The notes under the pieces are model-generated. The model saw only the letters and a program-made list of their open reading frames with translations. It did no database searches and was not told the DNA's origin. Below, piece by piece: positions 1-11,397 of a stretch of 64,000 nt of DNA (positions within the stretch are counted from its first letter, which is position 1; each line of letters begins with the position of its first letter). The stretch is from the NCBI GenBank assembly GCA_021464245.1, contig JADCRB010000096.1:844951-908950 (forward strand), in the 5' to 3' direction. Position numbers and translations under genes: made by a program. Source of the stretch: Carallia brachiata (taxonomy: Eukaryota > Streptophyta > Magnoliopsida > Malpighiales > Rhizophoraceae).

Positions 1-1181
1 TATCAACCTGTAAGAACTTCTATATAGCTTTGTCTCTATATATGCATTAGCCACTTGTAGTATACCAGCTTGTTAATTCTACATTTGTATTAAACGGACT
101 AAAATGCACTTTGCCTCTCTTGGTTTTCTGGGGCCAGAGAGGTGCAGAGAACATGGATGTTTGCATCGGAATAAAAGTTCATCAATATTTGAATAAAAAA
201 GAAGTTCAGCAATCTCTTCATGCCCGGCTCGTGGGAGTTGCCATTTGGATTAGCTGCATCGCGTAGCGATTCTCATTTATAGCCTCGTATAACAATTGGA
301 TGTATCTCCAATGTTACCTGAAATGCACGATTTACTTTTAAGGCCTTGCACTCAAATTTTTCGATATTTTATGGCAGTGTTGTGGAGTTTGATTATAAAA
401 ACCTGTTGATACCTACAATTGGTGTCGTGGGTTCACTGGTGAGTTCGGGCATCCGGGTCCTAGTGTATAGGTACATTGGTAAGCCTTCTATACCTTATTT
501 TAACAAAGAGTACAGGTACAAATCCCAAAATTCTGTTATCCGAAATTTTATCCGATTGGAACGGGAGTGGAATTTCTTGAAACCGCAGAGATAATTTTTA
601 CAATGAAAAAAAAAATGAAATGCACTTCTTATACTCCCGTTGCAAAAAATATCATAGCAGTTTTAAAAAATCTCATTTCAGTTTCAATCGGGCAAATATT
701 CGGGCACATCAAATTCAAGATCTATACCTTTTTCCTTTAAAAAAATGGTAGAACTTGTTAGGCATGATAATAACACAAGAAACTCTACAGCGGAGATCAA
801 GATTCACTTTACCCATGTCTGGGAACAAGGACATTGGCTCAGGATTTGGCAAAGCAACTGGGATTAAATACGACTGGGCCTTACAATGCTTGGTTTAACA
901 ATAAAAAGGTCAGTTTGTTGCTTTGGTGAACTTACGATGAACTAGGTTCAAGTATAATAATGAATCAATTTTGTTACACAGTTGTCTGTGTCAAATAATA
1001 ACTTGGTTTGAGCTTATTAAGGATGTTCTTTATCCTGGTCGGTGGATGGACACAGGATTACGATGATATCTTGACATTTGCCACCATTAGAGGGGCTTCT
1101 CACTTTGCGCCATATTCGAATCCCAGGAGTTCATTGGCAGCATTTATAGCAGGGAAGCCTCTAGCCAAGGCATACAATTGA
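1..1181 (+). pseudogene. Serine carboxypeptidase-like gene, 3' part (SCPL copy 1)
   Basis: This is the 3' end of an S10-family serine carboxypeptidase, a secreted or vacuolar hydrolase or acyltransferase, running in from outside the window. Exons by splice sites and comparison with the copy at 9.7-19.6 kb are 1-9 (end of an exon), 138-262, 378-470, 791-908 and 1038-1181 (TGA). Visible landmarks are NKKEVQQSLHARLVGV, the GDQD motif with the catalytic Asp, and GGWTQDY followed by GASHFAPYS, which holds the catalytic His. Two oddities stand out. The 3' splice acceptor of the last exon reads TG instead of AG at 1036-1037, where the paralogue has CCAG. The last exon also lacks nine bases (in frame) that the paralogue has. 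The broken acceptor suggests a non-functional or mis-spliced 3' end, so I call it a probable pseudogene. The upstream exons lie outside the window. Confidence 0.75.
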
Positions 1182-2594
1182 GAAGATGGTTCGATGGTTG
1201 ATCTTTAAAGTCCAGAGCTTTGTGCATTCTGCATTTGTGTCGTCAAATCAAATAGTTATCTATGCTTATGGTGATATTATTCGTGTTGGGATGTAATCAA
1301 ATAATTATCAAACTCGGATGTTGATAAAGTCTTGGTATAATTAGGTTAGGCTTTTTTTCTTTTCTTATATATCTTCGTTGAGCATTTATTTTTTTTTTTT
1401 AAGTTAAAAAAGTGAGAAAGTGAGAGTTGTATCTCAATAGACTTACTAGAGAATATTATGCCGGGCTTTTCAGACGGTGGATCAGGCTACTACACAAACC
1501 CAAAGGTCATAGGAGAGCAAACTCTATGATGGTCGGTAAGAGTTACCGGCCACTCACCCAGAACTCTGTGGTGTCTAACCGTATTTTTAATTCCATTACA
1601 CGTGTTGATAGTACTTGAATTTAAGATCTTAAGATTGACATATTTGACACTTTCTACTAGATCACAACATGTAGTGATGGATTATTCTTTGTTTGTTTTT
1701 TAATTTTCACCAATAAGTTGGTTGCTTGGTAAATGTCGTACAATTTGGACGAAAATAGGATAAGAATTTCGTTGCTGACTACAGGATCCTTAATACAGTT
1801 TATATATTAGTTACGGTTTACCAATTTATCTTTTGAAAAAAGTTGGGTACCAGAGATTTTATGTTTAAAGTTTTGTATGAATATAACAATATCTCAAATT
1901 TTTATAATTACTGTGATTTTTTTACAACTAAAAAAAAGTATATCTTATTTTTTTATTATAAAAAATATCACAATAATTACAAAAGATTAAAATTTAATTA
2001 CATTCAAATAAAATTTTAAATATAAATTCTTCTAATACTATAATGGTGCCCTTTTATCTTTTTCACTTGGAACTTTTAATTCTACGAAGATAAATTTGAC
2101 GCCGCACCACCCGCCCTGCCGAAAGCAGTGTATGCATATGTGAATGCGTTATTGCGTTGTGTGCCTGTTTTGCGCATGCACTTGTGTGTGTGAGAGAGAG
2201 GGCCAGAAAAGTGCAAGTATTTATTATGTGAGATTGTTGGCAAGTTTTCTCTCGTCATGCCACGTGAATTAGCTTAAAAGTTACTCTCTCTTTTTTCCCC
2301 TTTTCTCTCCTTATCCCATTTTTTTATATAATTTTTTTTTTTGGAATTTTTTTCTTAATTGTTTAGTTATATATTAAGATTCGAAATCAAGAACTTTAAT
2401 CTTAAAAAACATTTAAAGAATTGTTAATTATGTTTGGTCCAAAAATATAATGGACCATTGAATTTAACCCAAAAGCCAAATTTATTAATTTAAGTAGCCC
2501 AAAGGCCAAAGTTTCTAATTGGGCCTAAAATTTGGGCCCTACTCGGTTTACCCACTTTTAACTTCAGCCCAAAGTTTTTTTTTTGTACAGAGTT
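1182..2594. other. Intergenic, no gene seen
   Basis: This is the sequence downstream of SCPL copy 1. Similarity to the second SCPL copy stops near 1290 (compare about 19750). The rest is AT-rich with homopolymer runs. A 63-codon open frame at 1427-1618 resembles no family I know and lacks a convincing ATG context. I see no supported gene. Confidence 0.5.
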
Positions 2595-2602
2595 ACTGGA
2601 AC

Positions 2603-3678
2603 CATGGTTATTAAACTCGGATCGGACCGGCCGGTTTAACCGGTCGGACCGGTGACCGGCCTTAGATCCGGTCCGGTTTAAAGCTTAAACAAGAAGTTGA
2701 CCGGACCGGATAAAAACCGGTCGACCGGCCGGTTCGACTGGTAAACCGGCGAACCGGTGCCCGGTCGACCGGGTCTCCTAATTAAGTTTCAAAAAAGAAA
2801 AAAGGGAAAAGATATGAAAGTGTTGTTGTTTCTTCGAAATGGACGGTTCTTTCTTTCGTCTTCCTCACAAAATCAAAATCGAAGTCTCGAAGCTAAAATC
2901 GAATATCCTATTCACTTACCCCTGTCTTTGATCGGCACTCTCCCTTCCATCCTCTTGGTCCTTCTGGAATTCTTCTTATTATCTCCAGTCCCCAGCCTCC
3001 AGATGGCAACTCTCGCTTTTTGAGAAAAGGTGCGGCGGCGTGGAAGATTTGAAGACTTTAAAGAATTAGGGTTGCAACATAATGAATGCTTCAAAGACCA
3101 TAAAAGACGTATATTTTTACATAAATTACGCATGTGCCATTGTAAAAAAACCTCTGTGTCTCTTCTTTTTTGCTCTTTTTTTTTTTATGGATTTTTCTCT
3201 CCAATTCTATTAACTTAATATTTTCACTTAAAAATTCATTTCTTATCCAATCATATTAAAATTTAATTTTTAAAATTAAAACTATATCAAAAAATAAATA
3301 AATAATTTATAATTAAAGTATATTCGTTTAATATTATTCGACACTTTAGTATTAAAAATATTATTAGAAGTGAAATTAAATTATATGTTAATGAGAGAAA
3401 TAATAATGTATCTCTACTATAATTGTATTCTTTTTATGTTTTTGAATTTGAGAACATATAAAAATTTTTAAGCATTTATTTTAATTACGTATTATACTAC
3501 TTTTTTTTCTCTACTTATTTTTTTCAAGTATTTTCATTTTATATTTTAGACTAAAAGTTTATTTTTATAAAATAATTCTTAAATACCGGTTTAATTACCA
3601 GTTAAACCGGTTAAACCGGTTCGACCTTGACCCACTAACTTTTCCGGTTCAATGGCCGATCCGGTTCTGACAACCTTG
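2603..3678. mobile_element. Non-autonomous hAT-type DNA transposon with CCGG-rich ends
   Basis: The 1076-bp element is flanked by the direct repeat ACTGGAAC (2595-2602 and 3679-3686), the 8-bp target duplication typical of hAT elements. The left end reads CATGGTTATTAAACTCGG. The reverse complement of the right end reads CAAGGTTGTCAGAACCGG. They form imperfect terminal inverted repeats. Just inside, both ends carry many degenerate copies of ACCGG/CCGGT, which can fold back on themselves. No transposase is encoded. A related empty site is visible at about 8098-8125, where the flanks run together without the element. Superfamily assignment rests on duplication length and the CA..GG end, and is inferred. 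Confidence 0.75.
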
Positions 3679-3897
3679 ACTGGAACATTAAGTGCCAAGA
3701 GTGGAGAAGAATGATCGTTAGAAAGTCAAAGAATGGATAGACCAAAAAAAAAAAACGAAAGTCAAAGACTAGTAAACTCAAAAAAAAGAAAGTCAAAGAA
3801 TGATAATTTTTTGTATAGTAAAGAATGATAAAAATGATCGTTAGAACAATTATTCTATGCATATTGCATAATATCAATTACGAAATAATATAGAATC

Positions 3898-4744
3898 ATG
3901 GTATTTCCCTTTGTATGGAGAAGGCATGGAGGTGTTGTTCTCAACTGTTATCGTGCGCCAAGAGCTTTTTAGGGTTTTCGTCAATTCAGGCTGTCCTCCT
4001 TCAATCCGATGATCGTTTCGTGCTTCTTGGTGAGCTTTGTGAGGTCATGATGTCTCTTTCTGTTTGGGTTTTCTTTTTATCACGGTGGGTTTCCTCTTTG
4101 TTACTGCTGCCCAGTTTCATTGCAAATTTTTGGCGATCTCCCCCACCTCATCTCCTTCTCTCTGTTGGGGGGAGGTGGGGGAGGGTGTCTTTTTGTTGGT
4201 TCTGGTGCCCTTGTATAGTCCGGCGTCTGTCTCTGGTTGGGTCCACGCCTGGGTTCGTCATGCTGCTAGTCCTCAACTTTTGTTCAGTCCTCTTCTGGCT
4301 TCTCCCTCCATGTTTTGCGGCATTGGTGTTGGTGGTTTCCTGTACTCTTTGGACAGCGCTTTGGTAGTTCTAGTGGCTCTACTACCGTCAATCAGTTGGG
4401 GTTTCTCGCCAATTTGGTGTGCCGGGGGTGTCATTGCCGGTGAGCGGTGGGGAGTCCAACAATCTCTGGATTCTTGTCTCCTTTTCAGTATGGGCCTTGG
4501 GCCTCTCTCTGTCCTTCCTGGGGGGGCCTACATCTTTCTTGGGCTATAGGCCTGGGACATGGTTTCCATTTCAGCCTGTAGGGCTATTGCATGTGGGGGG
4601 TTGTTTACTGCGGTGTGCTTTGTTGTGTATGACTGGGTGGCCTGTTTTATTTTCTTATAATACTAGTGTAGGCTCTTTGTAATTATCTTTAATGATAATG
4701 AGGTGCATGTTTTCCTTATATTCAAATGGTATTTCCCTTTGTAT
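3898..4744 (+). mobile_element. Retroposon (probable non-autonomous LINE derivative) with 19-bp target duplication
   Basis: The direct repeat ATGGTATTTCCCTTTGTAT at 3898-3916 and 4726-4744 brackets 809 bp. That segment is clearly more GC-rich than its surroundings and rich in TTG/CTT words. A perfect 19-bp duplication fits target-primed reverse transcription (LINE/SINE) and not a DNA transposon or LTR element. The right end (TTGTAATTATC...TGATAATGAGGTG) resembles the 3' untranslated ends of plant L1 elements as I remember them, but there is no long poly(A) tail. Overlapping open frames (3915-4367 and 4064-4549) encode only hydrophobic low-complexity peptides with no endonuclease or reverse transcriptase motif. 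They are not called as genes. Confidence 0.6.
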
Positions 4745-5009
4745 TATTATGAAGAAAGTCAAGAAACTCTTACAACATTGTTTGAAAAATTAAAAAAAAA
4801 AAAGAGAGAAAAAAAGAAATTCTTATAGTAGTAAAATCATAATCACACTCGGTTTGCCCTTACCCACTCTCATTTTTAGCTATTTGGTTTGCGCAAAAAT
4901 TGATTAGAGACCAAGTAGCCTGGGCTAGTCGCAAGACACGCAAAACGAGTTCAGGTGTGTCATAGTCTCAAATAATAAACTCAAATTGATTAGAGGGTGG
5001 AATTTTGTT
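4745..5009. other. Short intergenic spacer
   Basis: AT-rich sequence between the retroposon and the Mutator-like element. No feature seen. Confidence 0.4.
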
Positions 5010-6819
5010 GAGATAAATTTATAATTAGGTCACAAACTTTCGTATAGTCTAATTTTAAACTATTATTTATAAAATTAGTCAAATAGGTGTAGCATCTTTG
5101 CAAGAAGTTCAAAATTAAGTCTTTCTGTCATTTTTTCTGTTACATGTTAACGTGGTAATCCAAGTAGACGCTCACTTGGCAAAAAACACATGATTTCCAT
5201 GATGTGGAAAGACACTGACGTGTTAGAGTCACTGAAATTCTGTCCCTAAATTTTTTTTTTAAAAAACAAGTAATAAAATTGTGGAATTAATTTTAAAAAA
5301 TTTTAAAATTTTTTTCAAAAAACATAAATTCGAAAATTTCAAAATAAAATTTTTAAAGGTTTTAATAATTTTTTTTTTTAAATCTTGCCCCTTTTTTGTC
5401 CTTCTTCCTCCATCAAAATTACTTGCCCGTCGGTTCACCACAACAGCCACCGGTGATGGAAATCGGTGTCAGCGACCGAAGGAACCGGTGGTGAACGATC
5501 TTTTGGCGGCGGAGTGGTCGCGGATGGAACAACAGGGAACGGCGGCGGCAGAGCGAACGGAGCTAGGCAAGAAACGCTCACAGCGACATTTTCTAGATCT
5601 GCGGCGTTCCGGGCTTTCTCGGAGTGCGCGAAGGCAAGAAACGGGACGATCAGCCGCAGAAGGTACTGGACTTGACTTCCAGCGACTAACGGCAATAGAT
5701 ACGGTGGCGCGTCGAAATGTATGCTCACTCGCCGGCACTTGGGCTTCTTCCCGAAATCATGTGCATAGGACGCTAACTCTTTCTTTTCCTTCACTGTCAA
5801 ATTGGGCAATTTTGACCCATTTCCCCGTAAAATTCCACCATTAACAACGTTACTGTCCTTCAATTTAAGTTTTTGACTTCCAAATTCAGTATTTTTTATA
5901 AAACGATAATCGGCATAATCAAAATCAGCCTCAATTTCAGCACCCACGCCATTGTCCTGTTCTTGTTCCACTTCCTCTTCTTCTTCTCCTGTTTCTTATT
6001 CTAAGGTCAAAGACTGGTTAAGCGACGTAGGAGGGAAAGAGAGAGAAGATGTGGAAAAAGGGAATAAAAAGACGAGAGGAGGAGGAGATGACAGAGGAGA
6101 AAAAGTTGGCACTTGGCGGTGGCAGGCTCCGATTCCGGCTCACTCGCAAGAGACAAAGATGGACGGAGAGGTTGAGAGAGTGTAATTGGTTGCTTGTTAA
6201 TTTTATATTTTATAATTTTTAAATCTTTTGAAGTTCAATTTTTATTAAATGTTTAATTTTTTTTATATATTTTTGGTTTCATTAAATTTTTTTTCTTTTA
6301 GTTTTTGTAATTTTTTAAAAATGTTCAAATTTTTTTGTTTTAAGAAATTTCAAAACGTTTTTTAGTTTCTAAATAAGTTTTTATTTTTTTAATATTTAAT
6401 GGATTTATTCCAAAAATTTTTGAATTTTTTATTGAAATTTAAAATTTCATTTTGAATTTTTTTTGATATTATAAATTTTTAAAATTTATTATTAAATTTT
6501 TCAAATATTTTCCACAATTTTGTACATTTTGTAAAAAACAATTATATTTGGAATAAATTTTTAAAATTTAAAATTCATTGATGCACTGACGAGTCAGTAT
6601 TTTTTAATGTTATCATAAAAATCAGCCAATCAGATGCTTTTTGCCATGCAAGCGAGTATTTGAATTGCCACGTCAACATTTAGTAAAAAATTTGACGAAA
6701 CACTTAATTTTGAAATTTTTAAGAAGATGCTACACTTATTTGATCAATTTTATATATAATAACTTAAAATTGATTAAACAAAAAATTATTGTCTCAAATA
6801 TAAAATTATCCTAAATCTC
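5010..6819. mobile_element. Mutator-like element with long terminal inverted repeats (Pack-MULE type)
   Basis: The two ends are inverted copies of each other over roughly 230 bp. At 5040-5250 the text runs through GGTGTAGCATCTTTGC, a TTCAAAATTAAGT stretch and an ACGTGG word. The reverse complement of 6580-6770 repeats the same order (AAGTGTAGCATCTTCTT, TTCAAAATTAAGTG, GACGTGGCA). Long inverted repeats around a GC-rich, gene-like core (about 5390-6180) in an AT-rich frame are the signature of Pack-MULEs. No transposase is encoded. I could not find a clear 9-bp target duplication, so the outer limits are approximate. Confidence 0.6.
5729..5994 (-). pseudogene. Captured fragment of a CRM-domain protein gene inside the Mutator-like element
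   Basis: Read on the minus strand, an acidic stretch (EIEADFDYADYRFI) is followed by KLPNLTVKEKKELASYAH and GKKPKCRR. In plant CRM (YhbY-like RNA-binding) proteins of the At3g25440 type, as I remember them, the same acidic linker leads into the LTVKEKKELASYAH start of the CRM domain, followed by the GKxGxT loop. Here the domain breaks off after about 20 residues, before the loop. It is replaced by unrelated GC-rich sequence reading Ala/Pro/Ser-rich peptides in several frames down to about 5435. The fragment has no start codon of its own in a good context. The capture by the surrounding inverted-repeat element is inferred from position. The CRM assignment comes from motif memory, not a search. 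Confidence 0.5.
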
Positions 6820-6884
6820 GTCAGACATAAATCCAACCCATTAAAACCCGTAACTGTGACAGGCAGAAGGCGGAATAAGTAAAA

Positions 6885-8000
6885 ATTTAATCTTACACAC
6901 TCAGAATTTTTATAATTAAATTTTATATATTTAAGTCATTTTAAATAAGCATTAAACGTTAAGAATTTTATTTTAATCAAATACTATTTTGGATAGACAG
7001 AATTTTTACTGTTAAATATAGTATTTGATTACATTTAAAAATTGTAAAAAAGTTAAAATATGGGTAAAAATTATTAAGAAATAAAAATATATATAAAATA
7101 ATTATACTAAAATATACTTTATTGAAAAAAAATTAATAAAAAAAAAGGAAACCATACAATGATACTAAAATATAATTTTGGGACACCCCAACACCACCAC
7201 CGACCCCTGTTCCGATCATCTCTCCGACCGTTTCTGCACCGGATAAAAAACAAAAACCCACATATAATTTTTGGATCTCCGACCGTTTCTTCACCCATGG
7301 CACCACATCAGCCGTCTCTGATGTACGCGTGATTTCTCACCAAAAATCTTGGATTCAAGGCCGTTTCATCAGCCAGCAATCTGCCAGGCTCAACCTCTGG
7401 TCCATGCGCATACATATATGAACATCAATTAGGACAATTGCGTCTGTTTCTCTGCCGGGGGACTTGATGAGAGTCTGGGTGGTGGTGGTGGCGGCGGCGA
7501 CACCAGCAGCTGCCACGTTCGGATACACTTTCGTCGGCCGCCTTGATCGCACAGCCAGTTAAAGAGACCAATGGATTTCACACCTGATTATTCACAAATC
7601 CAAAGACTATTCAGAAGAATATTAATTGATCAAACTGCCCAGTTGATTAGGATGCGCGTTGGGATTTCGTGTGGTTGACGATACGGAGGTTGCCGCCAAA
7701 GGGCGGCGAGAAAGAAACGGTCGCGGTGGGTTTAGTATCGGGTTTTGTTAGATCTTTTGAGGAAATTTTTTTTTAATTATTTTTTGAAATTCAAATACCA
7801 TTACAATACACTTTCTGCATTTTTAATTCATATTGAAAACCTTATTCTGTTTTGTTTTATTTTTTTTATTTGGTCAAATAAAATTGTGACTTAATTACAA
7901 CAAAATCATTGACATTCAAAATTTATTTAAAATAATTTACACATAGAAGACTCAATTATAAAAAAAATTAAATATATAAGACTAAATTTTTAATTATCAA
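6885..8000. mobile_element. Second inverted-repeat element with GC-rich core (possible MULE)
   Basis: The left end (TAAAAATTTAATCTTACAC near 6888, then TTTTTATAATTAA) matches the reverse complement of the right end (TAAAAATTTAGTCTTATAT near 7995, then TTTTTTATAATTGA). Between them is a GC-rich core (about 7180-7760) unlike its flanks, with the phrase CTCCGACCGTTTCT twice. The arrangement repeats that of the element at 5.0-6.8 kb. No open frame in the core is recognisable: a 65-codon minus frame at 7355-7552 is low complexity. No target duplication was identified, so the limits are approximate. Confidence 0.4.
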
Positions 8001-9743
8001 GCCGCTTAACCTGTTCAAACAAAAAACTACAAAAAAAAAAAACAAAACAAAACAAAAGCCCGCTTAACCTTATGTTTTAATCGTTCCTTTTGTCAGAGTT
8101 AGTTACTGGAGCATTAAGGTGCCAAAGAATGGCTTCCACTCCCACTGAGTTCATCCTCCTGTCTTTTACGTTAATTAGTGCCATATTTTTTAAGGGTACC
8201 TTTAGAGCAAGGAATTTGAATGCTTCATCATAAATGTTTCATTAATTGAGTAACTTCTAAATACTTCGTTGCTTCCAACAAGAGTAATTTTTGAGTCAAA
8301 CTAGCATAAGTCTGCTGATTAATTATATTGAATCTTGTCGTCTTAAAATTTCTAAACGACCCCGAACATATGGTAACACAAATCTCATGCATCAAACAGA
8401 GCAATGACTAACCATCTTCAGCATCATAGAAAAACACAGGGCTGTGTCAGATTTATCAAATTTGAGTCCTGAATAATTAGTGAGTCTAAATTTATTTTGA
8501 ATTTTCAAAATAAAAGACGGTCAAGTGATGTATACTAATCATTATAAGATTCACTTTCTCATGAATTTGATATATATTATCTGAATACTTCAAATAAAAA
8601 AATTATCAAATCTCTCTAATAAAGTATTACCTTTACTAACTTTTTTCACAAACTAAAAAAAAAAAAAAAAGCTGGACTTCTTCTCTCTTAGCTGACAGAG
8701 AAAAAAAAAAAGGGTTAGGCACGTTCAAAAAATTCTTGGATTTTGCCCCGAGGGCATAATGCCTGCATGTAGTACAGTTATTACACAAAAACCGCCAGTT
8801 TGCCGTACTTTATTACCCAACAACCTGAGGAGTTGGATTTTGCGGTCTGCCATTCTTTAACTCTTTATACGGCAATCTCAATAGTCTTCCATGGCCTTTT
8901 TTGCACGACAAAAGTGGCAAATTTTATAAATACATCATCATTTTGAGGGCATAAAAAAAAATACGGTGGCTACGTGGGCTGAGCTAGTCTCTTCTGTACA
9001 TATTTGTATTTTATCTAGTAAATTTTTCTGTCTTTGTTCAAAAAAAAAAAAAAAAACCCTCAAAAGAGTAAATTTTCATCCTTTTGTTTTTCCCATTTGA
9101 TAGAATTTTAGGATTAGGCTGCATAAAAATAATTTTTCTTGCCAACTACTTAGTTCCAAGGTAAATAGTATGAGTTGCAACGGAAATAAAAATATTTTTT
9201 CTATAGCTAGATGGCTTTCTTCAACCTATTCTTATGTCAAGTAGAGCGGCCGATATGCAATTGGGAAAACGTTTATGGCATACAAAACAGTTATCATACA
9301 ATAATAATTATTGTATTTTGTATAATTGTAATAATAAAATATACAATAAAAAAATATCATTATTTATTTTAATTTATATTCTTTTATTATAATTATATAA
9401 AATATATTAATTGTTACAATTAAACGAACACTTTTTGTACGATCCTGTGGTGAAATCTATGCAATTGAATCTTAGCGTTGACCCATACTCTGCCTTTACC
9501 GTAAAAACAACTCTAGCTCGTCCACCGTAGAGGTCGACATTTTCCCTTCAAAGCTGGAAAAAAAAAAACAAGAGGAGGTACAAAGTCTGTGCTGATATTG
9601 ATAATTAATACAAAGTATATATCTTTCTGTAAATATGGGGGCTCAAAAGGCGAATTACCATTCGAGATACCAATTTCTTATTAGCTTTGATTTTAAGCAG
9701 TTCAATAAACAAACTGCAGTTTCAATTATGGGTAGTTTTTTTA
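8001..9743. other. Upstream region of SCPL copy 2
   Basis: There is no gene here. At about 8096-8130 the text matches the two flanks of the hAT element at 2.6-3.7 kb joined together (GTTACTGGAGCATTAAGGTG), so this stretch and 2.5-3.7 kb are paralogous. This fits a tandem duplication of the SCPL gene with its surroundings. The rest holds homopolymer A/T runs and no recognisable motif beyond a generic promoter region. I do not mark a TATA box. Confidence 0.5.
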
Positions 9744-10886
9744 ATGGCTGTGATTTGTGGAGCTTTGGTACAAACATGCATAGCAGACTCATCGTCCGAA
9801 GATGACAAGATTAAGAGTCTGCCAGGGCAGCCACAAGTTAGCTTCCAGCAATACGCTGGCTACGTCAGTGTTGATGAAAAGCATGAGAGAGCTCTTTTTT
9901 ATTACTTTGTTCAAGCAGAAACAACTTCTAAGCCTCTTGTTCTATGGCTTAATGGAGGTACTTAATACAGTTTTACTTAATTAAGTTTGTTTTTGGCATC
10001 AAACAAGCCAAATATGTATATTTACAACGGTCCAGAAATTGCCTAGTAGGGACATATTTAGAGTATATTGGGATATTTTTATTAGGTTAATATATAATTA
10101 AGCTACAATTTTGTGCGTTTTAACAAATGTAATCTGTCCTTTAAAAAGTAAGTTTTTATTGGGATTGTGTAATCTTTTCGTTCTTTCTTGCACTATAGGC
10201 CCTGGCTGCTCTTCTGTTGGAGCTGGAGCTTTCACTGAGCATGGTCCCTTTAAGCCTATTGATGGAGGGACTCTAATGAGGAATAACTACAGCTGGAACA
10301 AAGGTGGCCTATAAAACCTCTTCCTATAATCTTTCTTTGAATCTTGTTCCCTTTCTCTTGCTCTGTGTGTGTGTGTGTGGATGCACCCACATTTCTTCAG
10401 TGAATGAATAGCTATTTAGCTAAACAAGAGATTCACCTACACTGCAGAAGCCAACATTCTATACTTGGAATCACCAGCAGGAGTTGGTTTTTCATATTCC
10501 AAAAATGCTACTTTTTACCACAATGTGAACGACAGCATCACAGGTAACTAATATTGATCGGTCACAAGCTATGTTCCTTTGTTTGGTACATCAATAACTA
10601 GTTCTTTGCTTTAAGATTTCTAAATACATCGCAGTATGGACTCTTCATAAAGCATACTTATAATTGTTTGAATTTCAAGAATCATTCCAACCCTACACCC
10701 CTGTTGTTGTTTCATAACTTTTAAGTATGAACTAAATTCACTCATGTTTATTTATGTAGGTCGTTTACTGATTTGCTGATCCCTATATGCTTTGCAGCCC
10801 AAGACAACCTCATCTTCTTACAAAATTGGTTTCTGAAATTTCCGGAGTACAAGGAAAGAGATCTAGACATCACAGGAGAGAGTTAT

Positions 10887-11257
10887 TGTTGTTGATATTA
10901 GTGCTGCTGGCTTTGCTCTTTAGCTGCTGTAAACAAAGTTCAGTTTTTTGGTTTCTCTCCCAGCATCCAAGGTTCATTTAAGTTAGTTAACATGGCTGTT
11001 GGAAGATGACATAAGCTGATGTTAGTTTACTTAGCTGTGTAATGTTGCTGTAATGATGAAACATTTTGAACTTAAGCTTTGAAATTTGAATGTGAAAAAA
11101 GCAAGGTTGAGTTTTCTCCTCAAATTGGCTCACATACTCTCTCTTTTCCTTTGTTTTTTTTTCTGCTACCTGCTACACAGATAATGAGTTTCTGTTCTTA
11201 GAAATTAAGTGCAGAACCATACTTGATAAACAGCAGAAACATACCTGAAAAACAACA
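10887..11257 (+). repeat. Copia-1 5' LTR (371 bp)
   Basis: Starts TGTTGTTGATATTAG and ends GAAAAACAACA. It pairs with the right LTR at 12879-13242. It carries six extra bases in the GACATAAGCTGATG stretch and one extra T in a T-run. Confidence 0.93.
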
Positions 11258-11258
11258 G

Positions 11259-11270
11259 TGGTATCAGAGC
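11259..11270 (+). other. Copia-1 primer-binding site (tRNA-iMet type)
   Basis: TGGTATCAGAGC directly after the left LTR. It is complementary to the 3' end of plant initiator Met tRNA, the usual Copia primer. Confidence 0.9.
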
Positions 11271-11397
11271 TTTCTTAGATCTTGAGGGACTTGAGAGTGA
11301 AGAAAAATAGTTTGAGTGAAACACAATTGAACCCGAGAGAAAAAGAAATAAGAAAAACCAAGAGAGAACCATATAATAGCCATAGCAGTACCTAATC

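Noticed and set aside
3915..4682. Three overlapping plus frames encoding hydrophobic peptides
   Set aside because: They lie inside the retroposon, have T/G-rich composition that avoids stops in several frames, and contain no domain.
5281..5844. 187-codon plus frame in the Mutator-like element
   Set aside because: It overlaps the CRM-like fragment on the other strand and starts in AT-rich inverted-repeat sequence. The CRM reading is more specific.
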